Source: Streptomyces sp. NBC_01485
GTDB taxonomy: Bacteria; Actinomycetota; Actinomycetes; Streptomycetales; Streptomycetaceae
Assembly (NCBI RefSeq): GCF_036227125.1
Contig: NZ_CP109435.1
Coordinates: forward strand, 7,502,001 to 7,566,000
Direction: 5' to 3'
DNA length: 64,000 bases
Below are positions 44,356 to 53,145 of the stretch, in pieces. Each line of letters opens with the position of its first letter. Within the stretch, counting starts at the first letter, position 1. The position numbers and the translations under genes are program-made. The notes below the pieces were generated by a model that did no database searches, had not been told where the DNA came from, and saw only the letters and a list, made by a program, of their open reading frames with translations.

Positions 44356-47211
44356 ATGCTGCAATTGCGATTGCTCGGGCCTGTCGAACTGGCCACGCCG
44401 GAGCGGACGGTCGAGGTGGGGCCGCCGCAACGACGCGCCGTGCTCGCGGCGTTGGCCGTGGACGCCGGTCGGCCGGTGGGAGCCGACGTGGTGATCAGGC
44501 GGGTCTGGGGCACGGCCCCTCCGGAAGGAGCCCGGCGCTCCGTCTACTCGCACATCGCCCGGATCCGTCGGATCTGCGAGCAGACGGGGGACGCGGCGGG
44601 CGAACGGCTCCGGCTGACGCGCCGGTCCGGCGGATACGTTCTGGAAGCGGGCTGGGAGCAGGTCGACGTGCACCGCTTCAGGCGCCTGGTCGACCAGGCA
44701 CGCGCGGCCCGGCTACCGGACCCTGCGCGGGCGTCCCTGCTGGGCGAGGCCCTCGGTCTGTGGCGCGGCGAGCCGCTGAGCGGACTGGACGGCCCGTGGG
44801 CGGAGCATGTGCGGGAGGCGTGGCGCCGCGAGCGGATGGATGCGACCGTCGCATGGGCTCGCGTCCAGGCGCGCCTGGGCGACCCCGCCGCGGCGATCGG
44901 CCCGCTCTCCGCACTTCTCGGTGAAAATCCGCTGGTGGAGCCACTGGCCGAGGCGCTGATGCGGGCACTGTACGCCGCCGGACGGGGCGCCGAGGCGCTG
45001 GAGTGCTATGCCTCCGTCCAGCAGCGGCTGGCGGAGGAACTGGGGACGGATCCCGGCACGGCGCTGCGCGAGGTCCATCAGACCATCCTGCGGGGACAGG
45101 TGCTGGAGTCGGCCGCGTCGGCACGTCCCGCGGCACTGTCACGCTCCGGTCCGCAGCGAGGCGTGGTCCCCGCGCAACTGCCGGTCGGGGTACGAGGTTT
45201 CACCGGCCGGGACGAGGAACTGTCGCGCCTGGACACGTTCCTCGAGGCAGCGCGGCTGTCGGCCCCCGTGGTGATCTCGGCTCTGTCGGGCACGGCCGGG
45301 GTGGGCAAGACCACGCTGGCCGTGCACTGGGGGCACCGGGTACGGAAGCACTTTCCCGACGGACAGCTCTATGTGAACCTGCGTGGCTTCGACCCGAGCG
45401 GATCGTTACGGGACCCGGCAGAGGCACTGCGCGGATTCCTGGACGCCTTCGGAGTGCCCCCGGCCAGGATCCCCACGGGCCTGGAGGCACAGGCCGCCCT
45501 CTACCGGAGCCTGCTGGCCGACCGGCGCGTGCTGGTGGTGCTGGACAACGCCCTGGACGCCCAACAGGTACGGCCGCTGCTGCCCGGCGCGCCCGGCTGC
45601 CTCGCCCTGGTCACCAGCCGGAACCGGCTCACCAGCCTGGCCGCGGCCGAGGGCGCCCACCTGCTCGTCATCGACGTGCTCTCCCCCGCCGAGGCCCGGT
45701 CCCTGCTGGCCGACCGGCTCGGTGCCCGCCGCACGGCCGCCGAGCCCGCCGCCGTCGCGGACATCGTGGCGCGGTGCGCGGGCCTGCCGCTGGCTCTGGC
45801 CGTCGTGGCCGCCCGCGCCGCCGCCCAGCCGCACATCCCGCTCGCCACGCTCGCCGACGAGCTGAGTGACACCGGCGACCGCCTGGACGCACTCGACGGC
45901 GGTGATCCCGCCACTCAGGTACGGGCCGTCTTCTCCTGGTCCTACGACGCCCTCAGCCCCGCCGCCGCCGGGCTCTACCGGCTGCTCGGGCTGCATCCCG
46001 GACCGGATGTCTCGGCACCGGCCGCGGCGAGCCTGGCCGGTCTGCCGTTGGCGCGGGCCCGGTCCCTGCTGGCCGAACTGACCCGGACGCATCTGCTCGC
46101 CGAACCCGTACCGGGCCGGTACTCCTTCCACGATCTGCTCCGGGCCTACGCCGGGGAACTGGCCCGGTCCCAAGAAGAGGAGGACGGCCGCCGTCACGCG
46201 ACGCACCGGATGCTCGACCACTACCTGCACACCGCTCTGCGGGCACAACGCCTCCTCGGGCCGCCGGCCGACCGGATTCTTCCCTCCCCGGTCCAGCCGC
46301 AGGTGGTCCCCGAGGAACCGGCCGGCCGCGAAGCCGCCATGGCCTGGTTCACCGCCGAACACCCCATTCTGCTCGCCGCCGTTCGCCAGGCCTTCGAGGC
46401 CGGTTTCGACACGCACGTCTGGCAGTTGGCAGCGGCACTGACCACGTACCAGCAGCGAAGAGTGCTGTGGTCCGACTGGACCACAGTCCATACGGTCGCG
46501 CTGGCCGCGGCCCGCCGGCTGGCCGATCCGGCGGCGCTGGCGTGCGCCCGCCGCAACCTCGGCAACGCCGCCTCGGCCCTCGGCCGGCAGGCCGAGGCCC
46601 GCGCTCACCTCGAACGCGCGGCGGAACTGTACCGGGGGCTCGGCGATCCAGGGGGCGAAGCGCACACCGGTCTCGCACTCGGCCGGGTCTCGACACGGCA
46701 GGGGCGTCGCACCGAGGCGCTGGACCACTCACTGCGGGCGGTGGAACTGTTCGATGCCGCGGGCGACCGCGGCTGGCAGGCCCTGGCCCTCAACAACGTC
46801 GGCTGGGACCACGCGGAGCTGGGCCACTACCAGAAGGCCATCGTGCACGGCAGGCAGGCGCTCGCCCTGGTGGAGCAGACCGGCCATACCTCCGGCGAGG
46901 CTCACACCTGGGACACCCTCGGGTACGCCCATCATCATCTCGGCCAGTACGACGAGGCCGCCGCCTGTTACCGACAAGCCGCCGCGCTCTTCCACGACCT
47001 GGGAGACCGTTACTACGAGGCGGACATTCTCGCCCACCTCGGTGACACACACCACGCCGCCCGGAACACCGACGCCGCCCGCGACGCCTGGACCCGGTCC
47101 CTGACGTTCTTCGAGGAACTCGACCACCCCGACACCGAGGCGCTGCGTGCCAGGCTCCTGCACCACCTCGGCAAGGACCCGGCCGACACCGTGCTCCCGG
47201 AACGCGACTGA
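44356..47211 (+). CDS. Large SARP-family regulator, AfsR-like (wHTH-BTAD-NB-ARC-TPR)
   Basis: 951 residues; ATG 44356 with GGGAGGGG upstream. Residues about 1-95 form an OmpR-type winged helix (LRLLGPVELATPERTVEVGP, VYSHIARIRR), about 100-245 the bacterial transcriptional activation domain (ALGLWRGEPLSGLDG, ALYAAGRGAEALECY), about 290-560 an NB-ARC ATPase with P-loop GTAGVGKTT and hhhhD VLVVLDNALD, and about 700-940 TPR repeats. Layout equals AfsR and similar pleiotropic activators of antibiotic clusters. A TTA codon at 45406-45408 (residue 351) places it under bldA control. No biosynthetic genes adjoin it; a second, small SARP gene follows. Confidence 0.95.
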   Translation: MLQLRLLGPVELATPERTVEVGPPQRRAVLAALAVDAGRPVGADVVIRRVWGTAPPEGARRSVYSHIARIRRICEQTGDAAGERLRLTRRSGGYVLEAGWEQVDVHRFRRLVDQARAARLPDPARASLLGEALGLWRGEPLSGLDGPWAEHVREAWRRERMDATVAWARVQARLGDPAAAIGPLSALLGENPLVEPLAEALMRALYAAGRGAEALECYASVQQRLAEELGTDPGTALREVHQTILRGQVLESAASARPAALSRSGPQRGVVPAQLPVGVRGFTGRDEELSRLDTFLEAARLSAPVVISALSGTAGVGKTTLAVHWGHRVRKHFPDGQLYVNLRGFDPSGSLRDPAEALRGFLDAFGVPPARIPTGLEAQAALYRSLLADRRVLVVLDNALDAQQVRPLLPGAPGCLALVTSRNRLTSLAAAEGAHLLVIDVLSPAEARSLLADRLGARRTAAEPAAVADIVARCAGLPLALAVVAARAAAQPHIPLATLADELSDTGDRLDALDGGDPATQVRAVFSWSYDALSPAAAGLYRLLGLHPGPDVSAPAAASLAGLPLARARSLLAELTRTHLLAEPVPGRYSFHDLLRAYAGELARSQEEEDGRRHATHRMLDHYLHTALRAQRLLGPPADRILPSPVQPQVVPEEPAGREAAMAWFTAEHPILLAAVRQAFEAGFDTHVWQLAAALTTYQQRRVLWSDWTTVHTVALAAARRLADPAALACARRNLGNAASALGRQAEARAHLERAAELYRGLGDPGGEAHTGLALGRVSTRQGRRTEALDHSLRAVELFDAAGDRGWQALALNNVGWDHAELGHYQKAIVHGRQALALVEQTGHTSGEAHTWDTLGYAHHHLGQYDEAAACYRQAAALFHDLGDRYYEADILAHLGDTHHAARNTDAARDAWTRSLTFFEELDHPDTEALRARLLHHLGKDPADTVLPERD

Positions 47212-47310
47212 CCGGGCCGCTGATGCGAGGAGGTCCACGGCGGGAACATCCGTCTCCGGGCAGCGGACCCACCGTCACGGCCTTCACCCTGTCGACGTGT
47301 CGCAGGCCCC

Positions 47311-47327
47311 GGTTCGCTCAGTGAACC
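47311..47327. promoter_or_regulatory. Imperfect palindrome before the small SARP gene
   Basis: GGTTCGCTCAGTGAACC, seven of eight pairs matching around a central C, 145 bases upstream of the start codon. Possible operator. Confidence 0.35.
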
Positions 47328-47471
47328 TGAACATGACAAGGGCGTTGCGGCGCACCACGCTGTCGGACCACCTGACGGTTTTGGCGAGCGGACCGGTCAC
47401 CCGCTCCCTCGCCATGCCTTTCGCTCGCGGCCTTCCGACCGCACAGGCGGTGGAGGGCGAGGAGGACGACG

Positions 47472-48302
47472 ATGGAAGATTCCGCGCTGGAACTGCGCGT
47501 GCTGGGTCCGCTGGAAGCTGCCGTGCACGGCCGGCCCGTGGGTCTCGGCGGTCCCCAGCCGCGGGGCGTTCTGGCCCAGCTCGCGGCCGTGCCCGGCCGG
47601 ACGGTGAGTGTGTGGGCACTGGTGGACGAGTTGTGGGGTGCACGCCCTCCGCGGGACGCCCACCGGACGGTACGTACGTATGTGTCGAGGCTGCGCGCGG
47701 CACTGCGCCGCGCCGCCGGAACCGACGCGCCAACGGCGCTGGTCACTCGCCCACCGGGCTACCAGTTGCGGGTGGATCCGACGATGGTCGACGCGGTGCG
47801 GTTCGAGCGGTTGGTGACATCGGGCCGGCAGGCGTTGGGGACACAGCCCCGGCTTGCCTTCGAACAACTGACCGCCGCGCTCGGGTTGTGGCGTGGCGAT
47901 GCCTTCGCCGAGTTCCGCCATCTTCCGGCGATCGCCGCGAAGTCGACCCAGCTGGAACAGGTCCGGCTGTCGGCGTTGGAGGCCCGTATCGAGGCCGCGC
48001 TCGTCCTGCGGCTGGACGCCCAGGCGGCCGTCGAACTGGAGGGACTGGTCCGGGCCCATCCCACACGGGAGCTGCTGTGGGGCCAGTTGATGATCGCGCT
48101 CTACCGTCTGGGACGTCAGGCCGATGCGCTGGCCGCGTTCCGCACGGCGCGCGCCCTGCTGAGGGAGGAACACGGGGTCGAGCCCTCGCCGGCCCTTGCC
48201 GAGGTGCATCACCGGGTCCTCCGGCATGACGTCGCGCTGAGCCACGACCGGCGGCCGCCACTGCCGGGTTCGGCCCTGCGCAGCCCGTCGGCCGAGTGCT
48301 GA
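47472..48302 (+). CDS. Small SARP-family regulator (wHTH-BTAD)
   Basis: 276 residues; ATG 47472 follows GAGGAGG. OmpR-type winged helix (LRVLGPLEAAVHGRPVGLGG, TVRTYVSRLRAALRR, TRPPGYQLRV) and BTAD (LTAALGLWRGDAFAEFRHLP, LMIALYRLGRQADALAAFR). Length and architecture match cluster-situated activators such as ActII-ORF4 type proteins, without ATPase or TPR parts. Lies 260 bases after the AfsR-like gene and in the same direction. Which pathway it controls cannot be told; the PKS/NRPS cluster is over 20 kb away. Confidence 0.92.
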   Translation: MEDSALELRVLGPLEAAVHGRPVGLGGPQPRGVLAQLAAVPGRTVSVWALVDELWGARPPRDAHRTVRTYVSRLRAALRRAAGTDAPTALVTRPPGYQLRVDPTMVDAVRFERLVTSGRQALGTQPRLAFEQLTAALGLWRGDAFAEFRHLPAIAAKSTQLEQVRLSALEARIEAALVLRLDAQAAVELEGLVRAHPTRELLWGQLMIALYRLGRQADALAAFRTARALLREEHGVEPSPALAEVHHRVLRHDVALSHDRRPPLPGSALRSPSAEC

Positions 48303-48357
48303 CCACGCCTCACATGCCGTGGCCCGTCCCGGGTGGTTGCGGGCTGCGGTGGCCGTA

Positions 48358-48383
48358 GGGGCGCGGGAGCCGGCCCGCGCCCC
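48358..48383. terminator. Hairpin terminator between convergent genes
   Basis: A perfect 10-bp GC stem (48358-48367 with 48374-48383) and a 6-base loop, between the small SARP gene and the minus-strand secreted protein gene. Confidence 0.75.
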
Positions 48384-48399
48384 GACGATCGGCCGACGA

Positions 48400-48987
48400 T
48401 CAGGAGACGACGATGCGCACGAAGGCGTTCACGGAGTTCAGGCACTGGTTCCCGGTGCCGTTGTCGTGCGCGGTGTAGCCGTTGTCGGAGTAACCGTCGT
48501 CGTCGTAGCCCAGTTTCAGGCTCCCGCCCCGGCCGCCTACCACGTACGGCCGTCCGACCACGTTCACCAGCCGTTGCAGGTCGCCCGTCGCCCCCGGAAT
48601 GGTGATCAGGCCGTGGTAGAGGTCGCCGTCCGAGGCCGGATCGACGTACCGCTTCCAGGTCAGCCCTCGACCTCCGGTCTGCACACAGCCTCCCGCGGTC
48701 ACCGTGACGTGGTCGCCCGGAAGGAACGAGAAGGGGTACGTCGTCTCGTGCTGGGTCACGACCGGCTCGCTGATCGTGCAGTCGATGGGCAGTGTCGTGC
48801 CCGAACAGCCGGGGCTGTACCGCACGTTCGCCGCCAACAGCGCCGCGGGCACCCGCGCGACGTTGCGGTTGGCGGACGACCCGTGGTGCGAAGTCTGAGC
48901 CGCGGCCGAGGCGATGGGAGCTGTACTCGCCGCGGCGCCCGCGGTCAGAGCGGCTACGGCGATGACGGCCATCATGCGCTTTCTCAT
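48400..48987 (-). CDS. Secreted protein, possibly a LecA (PA-IL)-like sugar-binding domain
   Basis: 195 residues; ATG 48987 with AGGAGTGA upstream. A clear Sec signal peptide (MRKRMMAVIAVAALTAG..., cleavage near ASA-A) is followed by a compact beta-rich domain: FLPGDHVTVTAGGCVQTGG, TIPGATGDLQRLVNVVGRPY, LKLGYDDDGYSDN and VNAFVRIVV. The layout (PGD-V-TVTAGG near the front, Y-D-D-..-N near the end, final beta strand) resembles the calcium-dependent galactose lectin LecA of Pseudomonas, but this is a by-eye comparison and the identity is low. Four Cys in the mature part could form two disulfides. Function otherwise unknown. Confidence 0.85.
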   Translation of the reverse strand: MRKRMMAVIAVAALTAGAAASTAPIASAAAQTSHHGSSANRNVARVPAALLAANVRYSPGCSGTTLPIDCTISEPVVTQHETTYPFSFLPGDHVTVTAGGCVQTGGRGLTWKRYVDPASDGDLYHGLITIPGATGDLQRLVNVVGRPYVVGGRGGSLKLGYDDDGYSDNGYTAHDNGTGNQCLNSVNAFVRIVVS

Positions 48988-49149
48988 GCTGGATCACTCC
49001 TGGAGGAACGCGGATTTCGCCGGTGAGAGGTCCGACCGGCCTGGACTTCGCCCAGTCTGGCGAAGGCCGTCCACAGTCTGTTTGCGTCTCGTCGACACCT
49101 CGTCGACACCCCGGACCGAGCCCGGTATCTCCGCTTTGTTTCCGAGGCG

Positions 49150-49640
49150 GCGTGGTCTTCCTGCCGATCGTGATCGACACCGAGGACCCCCGCGCACCAG
49201 CGGGGTGCCCGCAGCCGGGTTCTGACTGCTCACCCTGTTGACGTTGTCGCAGTCGACGACGCTGCCCACACCAGCGAGCACGTATCCCGCGCTCGACAGT
49301 TCCTGGCGGGCCTGTGCCTGGGTGTCGCCCACCAGGTCCGGGCGACCACGCTCACGTCCCAGGCGGCGGTGCCGGTGAAGCCGATGAACACCGACCCGGA
49401 ACCCGCCGCTGACCAGATCATCGTCATTACGGTGGACCTCGGCGAAGCCGGATTGTTCGTGCTGTTGGACAGGAAGGTGGGGTGGATGCCTTCGGCGGTG
49501 CCGTCGAACGCAGTGTTCTTGGAGATCACATCGGCGAAGGCCGGCGAGACCTGGGTCACCGTGGCGATACCGATCGAAGGCAGGCTGGCGGCAAGGCTGT
49601 TGTACACCCGCCCGCCGATAGGCGAGCAGGGTGTTTCCCC
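49150..49640 (-). pseudogene. Broken secreted PASTA-domain protein gene
   Basis: On the minus strand one frame reads YNSLAASLPSIGIATVTQVS and AFDGTAEGIHPTFLSNSTNN, and after a shift another reads DLVGDTQAQARQELSSAGYV and VDCDNVNRVSSQNPAAGTPL, a PASTA domain; the expected final strand SSVSITIGR is in a third frame. At least two frameshifts, no start or signal peptide left. Former peptidoglycan- or surface-associated protein. Confidence 0.75.
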
Positions 49641-49782
49641 TTGCAGGCTCAGGCGAATCGACCTCCTCGGGCGTACGGTAATCCGATGGCGTCATGGCCT
49701 CCGTACCTCTAAGGTCGGTGGTGTTCGAGCGGCGACCTGGCGTTGCCGCGGGTGACTTGGTTCGGTTGAGGAGGTGTGACCG

Positions 49783-49854
49783 ATGGCTGTCTTTGAGATG
49801 GGCGCTGCCCGCATCCGGAAGTTCATCAAGTCCACTTCTGTGGCCTCCGGCTGA
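49783..49854 (+). CDS. 23-residue micro-ORF before rsgA
   Basis: ATG 49783 has an excellent GAGGAGGTG (49768-49776) seven bases upstream. The product starts MAVFEMGAARIRKFIKSTS and ends in VASG: short, cationic, with no signal peptide. It ends 60 bases before the rsgA start. It may be a leader peptide or a real small protein; I do not recognise it. Confidence 0.5.
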   Translation: MAVFEMGAARIRKFIKSTSVASG

Positions 49855-49914
49855 CCTCTCTTTTCCCGCGTCTGTGAGCGCGGTGCCGGGGCCACCCTTG
49901 TGAAGGGTCACCCC

Positions 49915-51090
49915 TTGTCTTTCTCTTCTCTCCCGGGTTCGTCCTCGTCTTCCTCGCATCCGCTCGCCGTCTACGGCTGGGATGCGGACTGGGAGGCCGA
50001 GTTCGTCCCGTATGCCGAGCAGGGTCTTCTGCCCGGCCGTGTCGTGCGGGTCGACCGCGGCCAGTGCGATGTCGTCACCCCGGTCGGTACCGTCCGTGCC
50101 GACACCGAGTTCGTCGTTCCCCGTGACCCGATGAAGGTCGTGTGCACGGGGGACTGGGTAGCCGTCGACCCGGAAGGCAGCGATCCGCGATACGTGCGGA
50201 CGCTCCTGCCACGCCGTACCGCCTTCGTGCGCTCGACCTCGTCGAAGCGTTCCGAGGGCCAGGTGCTGGCCACTAACATCGATCACGTCGTCATCTGTGT
50301 GTCGCTCGCGGTCGAACTCGACCTCGGGCGGATCGAGCGGTACCTGGCACTGGCCATGTCCTGTTCGAGCGGTGAGGCACTGCTGCGTAAGTCGGCGCTC
50401 TCCTGGGAGTCGGGCGCCCAGCCCGTCGTCGTGCTCACCAAGGCCGACCTGGTGCCCGACCCGGTCGCGCTGTCCTACCTCGTGCAGGACGTGGAGACCA
50501 GCGCGCCCGGCGTGCCCGTGCTCAGCGTCCGCGCCCTCGACGGCGAGGGCGTCGAGGAGCTCGCCGTACTCCTCGGCCGGGGCACCTCCGTGCTGCTGGG
50601 GGCGTCCGGCGCGGGCAAGTCGACGCTGGCCAACGCGCTGGCCGGCGCGGACATCATGGACGTCCGCGCCACCCGCGACATGGACGGCAAGGGGCGGCAC
50701 ACCACCACCACCCGCAACCTGCTGCCGCTGCCCGGCGGGGGCGTCCTCATCGACACGCCCGGGCTGCGCGGCGTCGGCCTCTGGAACGCCGGCGGCGGCG
50801 TCGGGCAGGTCTTCTCGGAGATCGAGGAGTTCGCCCGGGACTGCCGGTTCCAGGACTGCGCGCACGAGTCCGAGCCGGGGTGCGCGGTGCGGGCGGCCGT
50901 CGACGAGGGGGAACTGCCCCTGCGACGGCTGGAGAGCTACCGCAAGCTGGTCCGGGAGAACCAGTGGATCGTCGCCAAGTCCGACGCCCGCATGCGCGCC
51001 GGGTTCCGCCAGGACTGGAAGCGCAAGCAGGCCGAAGGCCGGGCCGGGTGGGAGGCGAAGCGCGGGCGGGGGCACGTGTTCGAGGCGTAG
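49915..51090 (+). CDS. rsgA: Ribosome small-subunit biogenesis GTPase RsgA
   Basis: 391 residues from TTG 49915, which follows AAGGG at 49903-49907; a GTG at 49900 in frame has no site. Circularly permuted GTPase that checks late 30S assembly. N-terminal OB-fold (LLPGRVVRVDRGQCDVVTPVG), then G4 LTKADLV, G1 GASGAGKST, G3 DTPGLR in the permuted order, and a C-terminal zinc site CRFQDCAHESEPGC. A basic C-terminal tail follows. A 65-bp fragment of a second copy is at 43105. Confidence 0.95.
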   Translation: MSFSSLPGSSSSSSHPLAVYGWDADWEAEFVPYAEQGLLPGRVVRVDRGQCDVVTPVGTVRADTEFVVPRDPMKVVCTGDWVAVDPEGSDPRYVRTLLPRRTAFVRSTSSKRSEGQVLATNIDHVVICVSLAVELDLGRIERYLALAMSCSSGEALLRKSALSWESGAQPVVVLTKADLVPDPVALSYLVQDVETSAPGVPVLSVRALDGEGVEELAVLLGRGTSVLLGASGAGKSTLANALAGADIMDVRATRDMDGKGRHTTTTRNLLPLPGGGVLIDTPGLRGVGLWNAGGGVGQVFSEIEEFARDCRFQDCAHESEPGCAVRAAVDEGELPLRRLESYRKLVRENQWIVAKSDARMRAGFRQDWKRKQAEGRAGWEAKRGRGHVFEA

Positions 51091-51145
51091 CGTCACGTCC
51101 GATTTCCGCTAGCGCAGTACCGGTCGCGGGCGAAGACTGGGACCC

Positions 51146-52585
51146 ATGACGGACCAGGACACGAGGTACGAGGCGGTGTGCAGCCGGGACGCCCGGTTCG
51201 ACGGCGAGTTCTTCTTCGCCGTCGAGACGACCGGCATCTACTGCCGGCCCAGTTGCCCCGCCGTGACGCCGAAACGCCACAACGTGCGGTTCTTCGCGAC
51301 GGCCGCCGCCGCGCAGGGCTCGGGATTCCGGGCCTGCCGGCGGTGCCGTCCGGACGCCGTCCCGGGCTCGGCCGACTGGAACGTACGCGCCGACGTCGTG
51401 GGCCGCGCCATGCGGCTGATCGGCGACGGCGTCGTCGACCGCGAGGGCGTCACCGGGCTCGCCGACCGGCTCGGCTACAGCGCCCGCCAGGTGCAGCGCC
51501 AGCTCACCGCCGAAGTCGGCGCGGGACCGGTCGCCCTCGCCCGGGCGCAGCGCGCCCACACCGCGCGGGTCCTGCTCCAGACGACCGGTCTGCCGGTCAC
51601 CGAGATCGCCTTCGCGTCCGGGTTCGCCAGCGTGCGCCAGTTCAACGACACCGTCCGGGCCGTGTACGCGGCGACCCCGACCGCGCTGCGGACCGCCGTC
51701 CGCGCGAGCCGCCGCACCGCCACCCCGTCCGCCGGGATCCCGCTGCGCCTCGCCCACCGCGGCCCGTACCACGCGGGTGCCGTGTTCGACCTGCTGGGAC
51801 GGGAAGCCGTGGCCGGCGTGGAGGAGGTGAGCGGACCGGCCGGCCGCCGCACCTACCGCCGTACGCTGCGGCTGCCGTACGGCACCGGGATCGTCGCCGT
51901 CGACGAGCGGCCGGGCGACCCCGGCCGGGCCACGGCCGTCCACCCCGGTGGCTGGCTCGACGCCCGGCTGCATCTCACCGACCCGCGCGACCTCACCACC
52001 GCCGTCCAGCGGCTGCGGCGGCTGTTCGACCTCGACGCCGACCCGTACGCCGTCGACGAGCGCCTCGGCGCCGATCCACGGCTCGCCCCGCTGGTCGCCG
52101 CCCGGCCCGGACTACGAGCGCCGGGGGCCGCCGACCCGGAGGAGTACGCCGTACGGGCGCTGGTGGGGCGGACGGAGGCGGAACGCCTCGTCCGCGCCCA
52201 CGGCAAGACCCTCGACGCGCCCTGCGGAACTCTCACCCACCTCTTCCCCGAGCCGGCCGTCCTCGCCGAACCCGAAACCGAAACCGAACCCGAAACCGAA
52301 TCCGAGCACGGGTCCAGGTCCGGGCCCGGGTCCGGTGGGCCGTTGGGCGCGCTCGCCGCCGCCCTCGCCGACGGCACCGTACGCCTCGACCCGGGCGTCG
52401 ACCGGGACGACGCCCAGGCAGCGCTGTTCGCACTGCCCGGCCTCGACGCCCGTACGATCGCGGCGATCCGCGCCCGTGCCCTCGGCGACCCCGACGTCGC
52501 GCCGCCCGGCGCGGACGTCCCCGACACCTGGCGCCCCTGGCGCACCTACGCCCTGCACCACCTGCGCGCCGCGGAGGAACGATGA
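51146..52585 (+). CDS. Ada / AlkA-type fused DNA-repair and regulatory protein
   Basis: 479 residues; ATG 51146. Residues 1-80 form the Ada methyl-phosphotriester zinc domain with the methyl-accepting Cys in GIYCRPSCPA and CRRCRPD; residues about 85-185 are an AraC-type DNA-binding domain (LADRLGYSARQVQRQLTAEV, ITEIAFASGFASVRQFN-like); the rest is an AlkA N-terminal fold and a helix-hairpin-helix glycosylase. Between them and the end sits a Glu/Thr repeat (ETETEPETESE). In the glycosylase part the hairpin reads LPGLDARTIAAI instead of LPGIGPWTA and the stretch before WRPWR is short, so base-excision activity is uncertain. Overlaps the methyltransferase gene (ATGA), forming an alkylation-damage operon. 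Confidence 0.9.
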   Translation: MTDQDTRYEAVCSRDARFDGEFFFAVETTGIYCRPSCPAVTPKRHNVRFFATAAAAQGSGFRACRRCRPDAVPGSADWNVRADVVGRAMRLIGDGVVDREGVTGLADRLGYSARQVQRQLTAEVGAGPVALARAQRAHTARVLLQTTGLPVTEIAFASGFASVRQFNDTVRAVYAATPTALRTAVRASRRTATPSAGIPLRLAHRGPYHAGAVFDLLGREAVAGVEEVSGPAGRRTYRRTLRLPYGTGIVAVDERPGDPGRATAVHPGGWLDARLHLTDPRDLTTAVQRLRRLFDLDADPYAVDERLGADPRLAPLVAARPGLRAPGAADPEEYAVRALVGRTEAERLVRAHGKTLDAPCGTLTHLFPEPAVLAEPETETEPETESEHGSRSGPGSGGPLGALAAALADGTVRLDPGVDRDDAQAALFALPGLDARTIAAIRARALGDPDVAPPGADVPDTWRPWRTYALHHLRAAEER

Positions 52586-53145
52586 CCACCCCGACCGACC
52601 CGACCGGCCTGACGTACTACACCAGCGTGGACAGCCCGCTCGGCCCCCTGCTGCTCACCGCCGACCCTTCCGGCGTGCTGACCTCCCTCTCCGTACCCGG
52701 GCAGAAGGGCGGCCGGACCGTGCGGGACGGCTGGCGGCACGACCCCGGGCCGTTCCGCGCCGCCGAAGAACAGCTCGCCGCCTACTTCGCCGCCGAGCTG
52801 ACGGAGTTCCGGCTTCCGCTGCGCGGCGACGGCACCGAGTTCCGCGAGCGGGTCTGGGCCGCCCTCGACTCCGTGCCCTACGGGGCGACCACGACGTACG
52901 GCGAGATCGCCGCCCGCGTCGGCGCGTCGCGGATGGCCGTACGGGCCGTCGGCGGAGCGATCGGAGCGAATCCGCTGCTGATCCTGCGGCCCTGCCACCG
53001 GGTGATCGGCGCCGACGGCTCGCTGACGGGATACGCGGGCGGCCTGGAACGCAAGGTGCGGCTGCTCACCCTGGAGGGCTCGCTCCGGGCGGCACCCCCC
53101 GGGCACGTCATCCCCACAGCACCGCGCCCAGCCACGCGCCCATGA
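52582..53145 (+). CDS. ogt: Methylated-DNA-protein cysteine methyltransferase
   Basis: 187 residues, ATG overlapping the upstream stop by four bases. Suicide repair enzyme removing O6-alkyl groups from guanine: active-site PCHRVIG, helix-turn-helix VPYGATTTYGEIAARVG, RAVGGAIGANPLLIL and GYAGGLERK. The C-terminal 38 bases overlap the convergent DUF456 gene, so the last dozen residues (RPATRP end) are an extension not needed for the fold. Confidence 0.95.
   Translation: MTTPTDPTGLTYYTSVDSPLGPLLLTADPSGVLTSLSVPGQKGGRTVRDGWRHDPGPFRAAEEQLAAYFAAELTEFRLPLRGDGTEFRERVWAALDSVPYGATTTYGEIAARVGASRMAVRAVGGAIGANPLLILRPCHRVIGADGSLTGYAGGLERKVRLLTLEGSLRAAPPGHVIPTAPRPATRP

Noticed and set aside
43361-48302. IclR and SARP genes as pathway regulators of the PKS/NRPS cluster
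   Set aside because: They are about 18-23 kb away with a catabolic region and rearrangement debris between; the link is possible but not shown by the sequence.
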